Assembly: GCF_001411555.2 (NCBI RefSeq)
Contig: NC_049916.1
Location: 24,756,558-24,820,557 of the forward strand
DNA length: 64,000 bases
Source of the DNA: Juglans regia
Taxonomy: Eukaryota; Streptophyta; Magnoliopsida; Fagales; Juglandaceae
Reading direction: 5' to 3'
Positions 50,682-62,113 of this stretch are shown one piece after another. Position numbers and translations under genes: made by a program. How positions within the stretch are numbered: position 1 is the first letter of the stretch; each line of letters starts with the position of its first letter. The notes beneath the pieces are model-generated. The model saw nothing but the letters and a program-made list of their open reading frames with translations, had not been told where the DNA came from and searched no databases.

Positions 50682-53600
50682 TGTAACATCCGGGTCTCGG
50701 AGCTCGCATTCATTTATTTTATTTTATTTATTATTATTTACTTCCAACCGTTCTCTTCTCACTCATCCGTTCCTCATGGCCACGTACTATAAGATCCCCG
50801 CCTCAAGCACGGCAACTGCATGTAACCGCTGCCCCCATACATGTAACCACCCTTTCCCGTGCGTTTTGGTTTCTCAATAAACTCCACCTTGTAGATCGAT
50901 GCTCTCTACCTTTTCTTTTTTTTTTTCTATCTTCTCCGCACCAAGTCGGAAGGCACCTGGAAATCCACCACAAACCAGTTACTGCCTACGTGAACCCGAG
51001 TTACCCAGCAACCTCCAACGGACGCCACCATCCAACCACCTTCTAGTCTCCCCACGCATCTACCTCAGTCGCAACACCCTCGCTTTTAACTACGCTGCGG
51101 AAATCACCAGTTTTACGTAATGCGATTTTAGCGATGCTGACCGGCAAGCCAAGGTACTCTCCACGTCGACAGCCACCGAGCCACACTTTAAACCTCCACT
51201 ACTCTGCCTTGCACCACCGTACCCCACACTTAGCCGCCTAACGTAAAAGCTCTATCGCACGCATCACCGAAACACCCCTACTTTTGCATCTCAAAACAGA
51301 GCACCACTCAACCCTTTCGGTGATGTTAGCCACGGCAAGGGAAGTCCAGCGGCGTTGACGCCCAACAACTTCGTGATCTGCTGTCGCCCCAACCACCCTG
51401 TCGCTGTCTCTTACTGCCTCGGTGAGTATCTCGCACGGTATCCCTCTCACCGTGTTTCATCTCTCTGGAGTCTCTCTATCTCTCACTCCCCGTTCTCTTT
51501 TTCTCGCTCATCACTCTCTCTCTCTTCCAGTGCGCCGCAGTCTGAACAGCCGCCTTCCACCACAACCCAACTCCGCCGTGACCTCCCTTCGGTGCCGCTA
51601 CACCGTAGTTTTGCTTGGGTAAGTGCTACCGCCGCTGCTCTGTTTTTGTGTTTGCTTACTTAAAGATGAAATATGTGGTGCCTCGGTTAACCTAATAGAT
51701 GATGCGCTTTATTACCATTTTTGCCCCTATGATGTTTCCAGATATATTATTTCGGATGTTGAGGTTAATGGATTTATATTTTAATGAGTTGTTTATGTAT
51801 ATTGGATTTGAAATCATGAGTTTTATATTATGTGCTTGTTATATTTTTTATTTAGACGTAGACGTATGGCCTTATACTACTAAGTCAGTATACTGATGCT
51901 TTTAACAGAGTAATTCTAAGTTGATCGTGTTTTAGTTTTTATATATTAAACTCACTTTGTATGAGTTTTGTTTTAAATACGGATTAAATAAATATTTGGA
52001 ATATTTATTACTAGTAATATATATATATATATATATATTTAGAAGAACATAGTAGTGCAAGACTTCTATTTTGAATTGTTTAAAGAGATACTAATTAGTC
52101 TATTTTTTTATTAAATGAAATATTTTCTCTCCTACTTTAATCAATTTTGTTTTAATGAGTCTTTAAACCAAAAATGTATGTTATGGCATAGTTGTATTTA
52201 TTATTAATATTATTATGCAATTTCAGAAATATTTTGAGTTTAATAGGTATGTGGATATTGAGGAATTTAGGAAGTGATGGTATTTTAGAATAAAGAGAAA
52301 TTTTAAGTTTTTGAGGAATTAAAATAGGTACTTCAGGTGTAATATGAGATTATTTGTTCATTGGAGATTTATTTAAGTCACATGAATTTTTATAGGTGAC
52401 GATTGACAATTGATCAGTACTGTTGCGGAGAATTTTCTGTAAAGCTAAGAAGTCCAGGTAAGCGGGGTTCATATACTAGTTTTGCATAAACGAAATGAAA
52501 TGAGGTTGACTTTGAAAATATTCATGTTTATTTTTGAAAAGAAATCTAAAAACGACCTCAGATGTTTATTCTGCATATGCATAAATTCTATAATAGAAAG
52601 TATTTTCTGACATGACTGGTGCAGACATGAGCTAGTTTTGTGCTTTATGTTTCTGAACTATACAAAAAGAGCGAATATGGAATTCTAAAAGTTTTTGTTA
52701 TGAATAAATGAAGATGTTTTGGTGTCTGTTTATTTCGAACATGTGAAATGATCTGAAACTTTTCAATATTTTGTTTTGCTATGATGTGTCTTCTGAAAAA
52801 CATTGGCATGAAGTTCTGAATCTGTATCTGAATGTGATCTGTTTCCGATGATGTTCCGTTCTGTTTCTGTTAAGGTCCAGCCACGGGTATAATGATGGTT
52901 TATAACCCTACCACGGGGGTGAAACATGGTATACGGCCCAGCCACGGGTATAATGGTGATTTATAACCCTACCACGGGGGTGAAACATGGAATATGGCCC
53001 AGCCACGGGTATAATGGTGGTTTATAACCCTACCACGGGGGTGAAACATGGTATACGGCCCAGCCACGGGTATAATGGTGGTTTATAACCCTACCACGGG
53101 GGTGAAACATGGTATACGACCCAGCCACGAGTATAATGGTGGTTTATAACCCTACCGCGGGAGTTAAACATGGTATTTGCCCCGATGTGATGCTATGAGA
53201 TGATATGAATATAATGTTTCAGTTTGGAAATGCCAAAGGATTTTCTTTTCGGTAATAAGTTTGTTTTTCTGAAAATTTCGCTCTGATGTTTTTGTACAAA
53301 GTTTTGTTTATGCATTCTGAAAGAAAATATTTTGTTTTTGCTTTCTGAAAGTAAATGTTTTGTTCTGCTTATCAAATGTTATAAATGCTCATGTTTACAT
53401 GCTAGTATATGCTCTCTCCTTAGTGAGTTGTTGATAACTCACCCCCTTATCTCCATAATATTTTTCAGATATTTTGATGGTTCAGCTGAGGATCAAGATT
53501 ATGAGGCATTAGGTGAGATGTTTTAAGTATAGAGGATTAAACAAAGAAAGTTTTTAGGAGTATTGGCGATTTTTATTAAGAAATTTTATTGTGTTATGAT

Positions 53601-53760
53601 GACTTGGCATTTTTTGGAAAGTTGGTTATATTGAGGAAATTAGTTTGAATCGAATTTTCTATATGCTATTGGGAATTTGGAGTCTATTATTGTATTGTTA
53701 AAATGTGAGTTTAAGATATAGGAAGTAACTCTCCGACCCGTGCTGGACCGGGGCGTTACA
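50682..53760 (+). mobile_element. Long solo LTR IV, 3.08 kb, TSD AACGC
   Basis: Starts TGTAACATCCGGG and ends ACCGGGGCGTTACA, giving inverted termini of about a dozen bases. AACGC flanks both sides exactly (50677-50681, 53761-53765). The 3' two-thirds match LTR I. It carries TATAG|GTGACG at 52391-52400, GTCCAG|GTAAGC around 52456 and ATTTTTCAG ending at 53468, followed by the short frame DGSAEDQDYEALGEMF. A (TA)n run lies at 52018-52041. It sits in ORF1 of LINE-2. Confidence 0.9.
52876..53168. repeat. Minisatellite in solo LTR IV, about 5 units of 60 bp
   Basis: Same unit as in LTR III (GGCCCAGCCACGGGTATAAT ... ACCACGGGGGTGAAACATGG), five copies with few differences. Confidence 0.88.
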
Positions 53761-53924
53761 AACGCAACTAGAACAAAGAGAACATTGAACCTGTTGATAT
53801 AAAGCCTGGAAAAAAAAAGTAAAATAAGCTGGAGTAGCTCTGACGTTGCTATGGATGCGGATGATAGAGTATTGCGTGACTTCATGAGATCACCAGAGGC
53901 TATTAACCAGCCCTGCCAGAAGCA

Positions 53925-56900
53925 ATGATTCTTCTAAGTTGGAATTCTCGTGAGCTTGGAAATCCACTAGAAATTAGAGTGCTTCGTGATTTAATCAGAA
54001 GAGAAGGCCCCAACATTTTATTTCTTTAAGAAACTCGTTTACAAGCTAAAGTAATGGAGAAGTATAAGTATCGTTTGGGTTTTGATAGTTGTCTAGCTGT
54101 GTGTAGTGAAGGTAGAAGTGGGGACTTAGCTTTGTTTTGGAATAAAAACTTCAGTCTTACGATTCTTAATTACTCAAAGTTTCACATTCATGCTTTGGTT
54201 ACTAATGTGGGGAGTAGTGATCATGATGAGGCTGATTGGTTCTTGACTGGTGTTTATGGTCATCTTGAGGCTGAAAGAAGACAGGAAACATGGGATATGA
54301 TAAGTTCTCTACAAATCGATGCAGGCAAAGGGTGGTTGCTGATGGGGAACTTTAATGAGATATTAAGTAACCATGAGAAATGTGGTGGTAGAGTTAGAGC
54401 AGAAAGACAAATGAGGGCTTTTCGACAGATGGTAGATGCTTGTGAGATGCAGGCTTTGGGGTTTAATGGCAATCAATTCACTTGGTGGAATGGTCGGGAA
54501 ATGCAGTATACTATTTGTGAAAGACTTGATCGTTTCTTTGCTAATACGCATTGGAAGTGGCTGAATCCTATGGCTGAAGTTTACCATTGTGTGGCTCCTT
54601 ACTCCGATCATGTGCCCATCATCCTAAAGTAGCAAGAGAATAGCAGGAAATGTTTTAGCAAGAAGCTTTTTAGGTTTGAGGCCATGTGGATGGATGAACC
54701 TGAATGCAGAAAGGCGATTGAGCATGCATGGACAGGGCTTACAGGAACACAGGAGTTGACTACAATCTTGGAAAAAATACTTTATGGTGAGAAGCTTACT
54801 GTTTGGAATAAAAATAGTTTTGGCGATGTGAAAAAGCATATAGAGAAAGCCAGATTAAATTTACAAAGACTGCTACAATTGGATCTGTGCTGTCATATGA
54901 GAGATAAACACAAAGATGCCAGATTTGAATTACAAAAGTGGTTAGAAAGAGATGAATTGATGTGGAAGCATAGAGCAAAAATAAAGTGGCTACAAGCAGG
55001 TGATAAAAACACACGTTTTTTCCATAGTAAAGCTTCTCAAAGGAGAAAAAAGAATCTGATCGAGAGTGTTAGGGATCTCGCTGGTGATTGGTAGATTGGA
55101 AACATAAGGGATACTGTAATTGCTGAATATTTCATAAATTTGTTTCAATCTTCTGATCAACAGGGCAATACTGATTTCTTGGAGGGTCTTGTTGGGAAGG
55201 TTAATCAAGATATGAATGATTCCTTAACTAGAGTCTTTACAACAAAAGAGGTGAGATTGGCTTTGCATCAAATGGATCCTCTAAAAGGTCCAGGCCCTGA
55301 TGGTATAGTTCCTCTCTTCTATAAAAAATTATGGGATGTTGTGGGTGTGGACGTGACTGAAGCAGTTCTAAGTGCACTCAATTCTGGGCAATTTCCAATA
55401 GGGATTAATCACACTTTTATCACCTTAATCCCTAAAAGGAAAAAGCCTGAGGAGGTACCTGATTACAGACCAATTAGTTTATGCAATGTTCTTTATAATT
55501 TAATATCAAAAGTGATTGCAAATTGCCTCAAAGGCATATTATCATAAGTGATTTCACCAACTCAAGTAGCCTTTGTTCCTGGGAAACTTATAACTGATAA
55601 TGTATTGGTTGCATATGAAATGGTTCATTTCTTGAGGCAGAAGAGGAAAGGAAAAAACGGATATATGTCTTTGAAGCTAGATATGAGCAAAGCTTATGAT
55701 AGAGTTGAGTGGATGTTTCTTGAAATGGTGATGTTAAAGATGGGCTTTAATGAACAATGGGTGCAGCTGGTAATGAAGTGTGTAAAATCTGTCTCTTTCT
55801 TAGTCTTAGTCAATGGAGAGCCTCAAGGTCCAATACTTCCTTCACGAGGATTGAGACAAGGGGATCTCATATCTCCTAATCTTTTCCTGCTACGCACAGA
55901 GGGATTGATCTCTCTCTTAAAGAACGCTGAGAGGACTAAGCAAATTGAAGGGCTGAGCATTTGCAGAGGGGCACCAAGAATAAATCACATTCTTTTTGCA
56001 GATGAAAAAATTCTTTTTTGCAGGCCTAATATGGTGACTAATCTGCAAATTTAACACCTACTACAACTCTATGAGCAGGCCTTAGGTTAGAAGGTGAACA
56101 AAGAGAAAGCATCCATGGTTTTCAGCAAGAATGTGCCTCATATAAAACAGCAGGAGCTTCTCAATTTTTGGGGGTTACAAAGCCATCAACAGTATGAGAG
56201 ATACATTGGCCTCCCACCTATGGTTGGTAGAGAGAAGAGACATACTTTTTTAGATTTGAAACATAAGGTGTGGACAAAAGTGCAAGGGTGGAAAGAAAAA
56301 TTGTTGTCTCAAGGTGGTAAGGAAGTCTTGATTAAAGTTGTTGCCCTCTCTATTCCTACCTATACTATGAGCTGTTTTAAATTGCCCTCCACTTTATGCA
56401 CTGAATTAGAGAGTATGATAGCAAACTTCTAGTGGGGACCAAGGAAAGATGAAAAAAGAATTAGATGGATAAGTTGGAAGAAGATGTGTGAGGCCAAAGG
56501 AAATGATGGAATAGGATTCAAGGAATAAGCTAGAGAATTATGACAGAAGAAGGCTCTCTGTTACACAAGCTTTTTAAAGCCAGATATTTCCCCAAGACCA
56601 GGTTCCAAGACGCTAGAATAGGAGCAAATCCCTCCTTTGTTTGGAGAGGAACTTGGGAGGCTAAAGAACAGCTATTCAAAGGCTGCCGTTGGAGAGCGGG
56701 TGATGGTAAGTCTATCAATGTTGGACTGACTATTGGCTGCCAAAACATAAGCTCATCCCAAAGCCTGCAGGAACTGCTTTGGTTCATCACAGTGATACAG
56801 TTGAGTGCCTAATTGATAGAGAAACAAGATGGTGGAATGTTGCTAAGGTACAAAGTTTAATTTTAGCACAAGCAGCAGAAATCTTCAAAATTTTGTTGAG

Positions 56901-57270
56901 CTCTGAACCTGCAGCAAATTGCTTAATTTGGGAACACAGTAAGAATGGGGTGTATTGTGTGAAGAGTGGTTACAGAATCTTCAACTCACTAAAGCATGAT
57001 GAACAGGTGGGGGAATGCTCTGAAGCTCAAAACCAGAGGAACTTTTGGCCAAAGCTATGGAGGATGAATGTGCCAAATAGAGTTAAGATCTTTGCATGGA
57101 GGGCTTGTTGAAATGGCTTACCTACTTTGCCCTTAAACTTCGAAAAGTTTTTGAGGAGGCTGCTTGCAGGTGGTGCAATGAGGAGGAGGAGGATATTACT
57201 CATGCTCTACTAAAATGTAAAACTGTCAGAGAAGTGTGGTCTGATTAGTTTTCAGAGGTAATTACAGATG
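53925..57270 (+). pseudogene. LINE-2 ORF2: endonuclease-reverse transcriptase, many nonsense codons, 3' truncated
   Basis: Starts at the ATG at 53925 (ILLSWNSRELGNP). Nearly all of it stays in one frame from 53925 to about 56526, with stops at roughly 54027 (after ILFL, expected Gln), 54630, 55092, 55545, 56052, 56085, 56430 (after ANF, expected Trp) and 56526. Endonuclease motifs (ETRLQ, GNFNE, SDHVPI) and RT motifs (KGPGPDG, YRPISLCN, SRGLRQGDLISPNLF) are clear. The RT catalytic motif reads FADE instead of FADD near 56005. Past 56526 a deletion and frameshifts follow, then zf-RVT sequence (WRMNVPNRVKIFAWRAC) that stops at the LTR element at 57271. Confidence 0.88.
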
Positions 57271-59282
57271 CGATACCCCGTATTATAGCATTTCTTAGGA
57301 TTGTGGGCTTTCTTGTTTCAAATTTTAGATAATTTACGTGGTATTATTTTATGACTTTTAACTGAAAATTTTAATTCAATGTGTTTTATTGTTATTAATT
57401 ATTGTTCTTTATTTAAAATACTCTTTATTTTAAATTAGTTTATTGTTAGATTTTATTATTTTATTATACTTAGTCATTGTGTTTAAATTAGTTTATTTAA
57501 ATTGTCGTTTTGAAATCATTTTCGTTGGATCAATTTCGAGACCTCGAGTTGAAAGACTGGACCTCATTTCTCTACGTCACTTGCTCTTTTTCCCTTTTTC
57601 TTTTTTTTTTCATTTTTTTTCCTCCTTACTTTTTCTCCTTTCTTTTTCCCTTGCCTTTCTTTTCCCAAGTGCGAGCCCCTCTCCTCTGCCAGTCCATTTT
57701 CTTCGTCGACCCACAGCGCCGTCGTGCGCCGTCTGTGGCCGCCACCCACGGCCAACCACCACCACTTGTAGTTTCACCAACACCTCTAAGTCCTTCCCTA
57801 GCCATCCCAAGTCTTAGTTTGTCCCCATTCGAAATTGGAATTTTTGAGACCCACGACTTTAGCCCAAATTACACTGTTTCATTGTTGTACTACCACTTCT
57901 AACACCACTGTAATCCTTCAAAAATTATATTATAGCACAACAAGTATTTTCCCAAAAAACTTTTGAGATTTAAATGTATTTTTGAGCTAACTCATATTTA
58001 TTGTGAATTGATTGGTTGTGCCGAACTGAGTCTGAAGAGTAAGGGGGTCGGTTGGATTGGAGGATGAAGCTGTTTGTGTGATTGGATTATGTTGGGATTT
58101 GTTGGTTGTTGGATATTTGTGTTGTGTCTTGTACATTGCATAATTGTACGCATGTTCATGTTTGTAAATAAAAAACTGAGTTTTCACATAATTGCATACA
58201 TGTTCATGTCTATATTTGAAAACTAGGTTTTCATGTGCGAAATAGTTTTTAGGTGCATGTGTATCATGACCCCAAGCCGAGATGGGATATTATCATGGTG
58301 AAACTCCTCTGGTCACTTGGGAGTGGAATATACTGAGTGGCGTCCCCTGAGTTGTCGTTGGGCGACAACTAGATCAGACGGGATGGTAACACTCTTGTGT
58401 CGACTCTGTGGCCTATCTTGCTGCTGCGGGTTAGAGGATGCTTAGCTATGAACGTGCTAGGTGCAAAACTGGGCATCACTCGTTACGAAATCACTCGCAT
58501 GGTAGTTACCCGTGGTGTGAAGAAGGGAGTCAGGGTGCACGGATGGTCCCTAATGGAGCTCATGGTGCATACGATTAAAATGGATTATTGAGCTATTTTC
58601 TGAAAAAATGGCGTGTTTTGGATAAAAGGATTCTGTGTGAACCATTTTCTAGGAAAATGGTGGAATATTTTTTTAGGCCATTTTAGGGGAAAATGACGAT
58701 AAATATTTTAATAGAATGTTTTGGACCAAAATAGGATATTGACGTGGGTTAGAAAATATTTATTTTCGAGAAAAATGAGGTTTTGGTCTAATGCATATTC
58801 CATCATATGTACGCATATATGTTGGTTGCATTAATGCACTTTTATCTCCAAGGTTGTTTGGGCTGTTACTTACTGAGATTCATATCTCATGTGGTATTCC
58901 TTACCCTGCAGTACCGTTTTATGGTACCGTTGATTTTGATATAGATCAAGATGTGGAGCCTGAGGGATCGACTCCACCTAAGGAGTGACATGTGGTCACT
59001 TGGGATTATGGGATTTGTTTCCCACTCGTTTATGTATTTGGTTTGTATTATATTTATATTGGATCATTGTATAACTTTTTAAAGGCATTTTAATTTGGAA
59101 ATCTGTATTTAAATTTCTAGTACTTAGTTGGCTAACTTTTAATTAACCGTTGCGACTTTTGTTGTGCACTTTTTGCATGTTGCACACACTTGAGCACTTT
59201 TCGTTGGGATGCGTGACCTGTGTTGTCATCATCCCGACGTCACGATTCTCGTGTTTCTGTACGTGGGAGTCGGGGCGTCACA
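57271..59282 (+). repeat. 5' LTR of the LARD-like element
   Basis: Starts CGATACCCCGTATT (first T decayed, compare TGATACC at 62114) and ends GTCGGGGCGTCACA. Relative to the 3' LTR it lacks about 270 bp of GC-rich leader-like sequence after about 57735. A short acidic frame at about 58905-58988 (DFDIDQDVEPEGS) ends in TGA. Confidence 0.8.
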
Positions 59283-59284
59283 GA

Positions 59285-59296
59285 TGGTATAAGAGC
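59285..59296 (+). promoter_or_regulatory. Primer-binding site, initiator tRNA-Met type
   Basis: TGGTATAAGAGC begins two bases after the LTR end and differs at one position from the usual TGGTATCAGAGC complementary to the 3' end of tRNA-iMet. Confidence 0.8.
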
Positions 59297-62098
59297 AGTT
59301 CGGCTCTGGGTAAAACCATTTGTCCCGTAGGGGAGGTACCAGAAATTTTTAAAGTTGTAAATTGAAATTATTTAATTTAAAGTATGTTATTTTTATTGGT
59401 TTTATTTATTTTATTGTATACTACTTTGTTTGTTTATCTATTTTATTGTATGTTATTTTATTTTATTTGCTTTATTATATGGTAGGTTATTTTATTTGTT
59501 TTAATTATTTTATTGTGTACTACTTCATTTGTTTTATTCATTTTGTCACATGTTATTTTATTTTACTGGTTTTATTCTATTTTATTTTATGTTATTGTGT
59601 TTTATTTTAATTTATTTTACTATATTATATTTTAATTTATTTTGAATAAGAGTGGGGTTAAAGGTTATGCTATGGCAGGAAGATGGTACGACCGAGGATG
59701 TCATTGATAGGTATGAACATTTAGTGTAGTAGGCCTGAACTCTTAGCGATTGGTTTGTTATAAATATCGAGGCTCGAAGGGAACGACATGATCTAGGTGA
59801 ACTCTATGGAGTAGGAACTCAAGTCGCAACTGAGGAGGGAAATAACTTTAAATCGCTTAGGATAATTGAGGTCTTAGGTCCCGTATAATTTATTTAATGA
59901 GTCTATATTGTAGGAGGTTGTAAGTTCAACGAACTTCAATGATAGATTTACGAGAAGTTCATCTAAGGTTTGAGGCCCTATAGTTTTTAGGAAATAAGTT
60001 TATGGGATTTAAGGTGGTAGGTTCAACAAGCATTTGAAGGATTAATTAAATTAGAAGTTTTAGATTTTGTCGACTCAGATAAGCAATTTGGCATCATTTA
60101 GGGCTTTAGAAACTACAAATTTTTTTAAGGCGATTGTTTTATTATTGGATATAAGTTCATCGATTTTACAGATTTCGGAAAGTGATTCTAATATAGTTTA
60201 AGATTTTAGAATTGCAAACATGAAGAACTGATTTATAATGAGATTGGAGTTTTTAGTTTCGCAAGCTTGGTGTGCTAGCTTGAATTATTTTGGAGACTGA
60301 TTAGGCTGTAACCATTCAAATGGGGTTGATTAGAGTTGAGCTATTGATATAAGAACTTTCAAGGAGAATATTTAATTGGGGATTGAAGGTATTGATTTAG
60401 TTCATGAATTTCTCTGAGGATTGAAGATTTTGATCAAATTCGGGAAAATAATTGTTATTAGTTCGAGGTTATTGAGGCAGGTTTTAGGATTGACCCATAT
60501 CAAGTTTAAGGATAATAGATGGTGCGGATTCAGAAAATGATTCTTGTTGATTTCAAGGATATAGGTCCAGATGATGTAAATGGTAGTGATGGATCACTTG
60601 CACATTTGCAGGATTATTGGTTTTGGCTAAGGGTGCATGAGATCGAGGTGTAGTAGTGGTGAGTGTGTATGGATTTTGGAGAGTACAGGTCCTAGTCTCA
60701 TTTTTTGGCTTGGAATAAATGGCTTTGGTAGGTGTTGAAGAGGAGTCGATACGATAGTATTAAATTCAAGAGACCTTGGCTTTGAGTCTTTGGTGAGTTG
60801 ATCGAAGTGTATAGTCGAAGCGGGTTACTCAATGAAATGATAGTTGGCAATGATTGTTGTGATTACCTTCAGGAATTATTATGACTTGAGGTCACATAGG
60901 ATTTTAAATTCTGAGGCTATACTTTCTTTTGAAGATTGAGCATCCAGTCGAGAGAATTATGGACATTGTATGGTTTATGATAAAATCTTGGAAGTTGAAG
61001 CTTAGGCATCAGCGGTGGATAACATAATCAAGTATGTGAGTTAATAAAGCATTAGGATCCATGGGTGTTGTGCAATAGTTTTTGGTGGATTGAAGATTTG
61101 AGCAGTATGGCTTGCTTTGAGGTTTAATAGTGATGTGCTATTGAAGGAGCTAGTCATGCTAGTACTAGCTTATAGGAGTAGAAGTAGGTGGGCAAGTTAC
61201 CAAGAAGGTTTCGATAATGTTTTGGTGAAGTTAATGGTCGTTTGTAGTGAGTTTAGTCACCACTAGATTAGATGATATTCAAAATTTAAGTGATGAACTT
61301 TTAAGTATAGGCTATTGGGTAGAAGTTTATAGGCGCGCTTGTTGGTTGGTCAGAATGGATTCGAGCCTTTTAGGGTATGTTCATTATCTTAGATGAGATG
61401 GGTGTATTTTGGGTGATGTTACTTGTTTTCAATTTGGGATGCTGAGGTTGATTGATACTAGTTTTCTATCAATGATCATGGATGTATTTTGCAGAATATT
61501 GATTTGGAAAAGAGAGTATTTTCTACCAAAATGTGGTAAGAGTTTTCTAGAGCCACCTTGTACTTGATGGTGTTATTTTTATGAGGACATAAATTTTATG
61601 TATGTGGCAAATTATCAGAGTGCGCAGTAGGAGCGTGATCTTTTTTGATGTAATTAGAAGTTCAAATTTGTGCCGATTTTGAGAAATTAGTGGTAACTCA
61701 AAATTTTGAGAAGACACTTGTAATTAGAGATTAATCATTTGGATGTGCAAATTTCGTTTATTGATGGTTAACTTTGGAAGTGGCTTTTAGGTTACCAAGA
61801 TAGAATACAATGAACGTTTGGAAGATAAAGCATAGGAGTCGATTGAGGTTAGCATAGTTTATGGTGTGAAGATAATAATTATTGGAATTTACTGGATGTT
61901 GTACGTGAAGTGCCACAAGGAGACTAGTGCGAGTATGATGTAATTGCCTATAGGAGAGTAGACATGAGAGAGCAGTACTCATGCTTGTTTGGAAGTTGTT
62001 GATGGTAAGTTTTTCTTAAACATGTTCTAAGTTGTATTTTGTAACCTGCTTTGGCACTAATGTTTGACCTTACAAATTTCAAGGATGAAATTTTATTT
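59297..62098 (+). other. Non-coding interior of the LARD-like element
   Basis: The first part (about 59360-59650) is a low-complexity array of TTTATTTTATTGTATGTTAT-like units. The rest has no frame of useful length and many stops. No recognisable gag, protease, RT or integrase motif was found by eye. Confidence 0.6.
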
Positions 62099-62110
62099 TA
62101 AGAGGGGAGG
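62099..62110 (+). promoter_or_regulatory. Polypurine tract
   Basis: AAGAGGGGAGGA sits immediately before the 3' LTR (TGATACC at 62114), as required for plus-strand priming. Confidence 0.75.
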
Positions 62111-62113
62111 ATA

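Larger units (their letters stand above)
46655..53928 (+). pseudogene. LINE-2 ORF1: DUF4283 / zinc-knuckle protein, split by two solo LTRs
   Basis: Opens at the ATG at 46655 with a DUF4283-type region (RCLIGKICSDRHLSSKVVEA, later GRPWSFDGSLLVIDEF). A zinc knuckle C-x2-C-x4-H-x4-C around 47270-47310 is preserved except for a TAG between His and the last Cys. An earlier TAA lies at 47186-47188. Solo LTR III splits the gene at 47941 and solo LTR IV at 50682. The bridging 92 bp encode a basic stretch (ATWKKRARDPGNNYV). The last codons (VAMDADDRV... to TGA at 53926-53928) resemble the VAMD tail of LINE-1 ORF1, and the stop overlaps the ORF2 start as ATGA. Confidence 0.8.
46550..57270 (+). mobile_element. 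Second plant L1-type LINE, split by two solo LTRs and truncated by a third LTR element
   Basis: LINE sequence occupies about 46550-47940, 50590-50681 and 53761-57270. ORF1 codons run through the junctions, which proves the LTRs are later insertions. The 3' end, including RNase H and poly-A, is missing because the LTR element at 57271 cuts into the zf-RVT region; the remainder may lie beyond the window. The 5' boundary is approximate. Confidence 0.88.

Noticed and set aside
49803..53168. Regular 60-bp arrays considered as CRISPR
   Set aside because: Units are contiguous tandem repeats without unique spacers, inside plant LTRs in a eukaryotic context.
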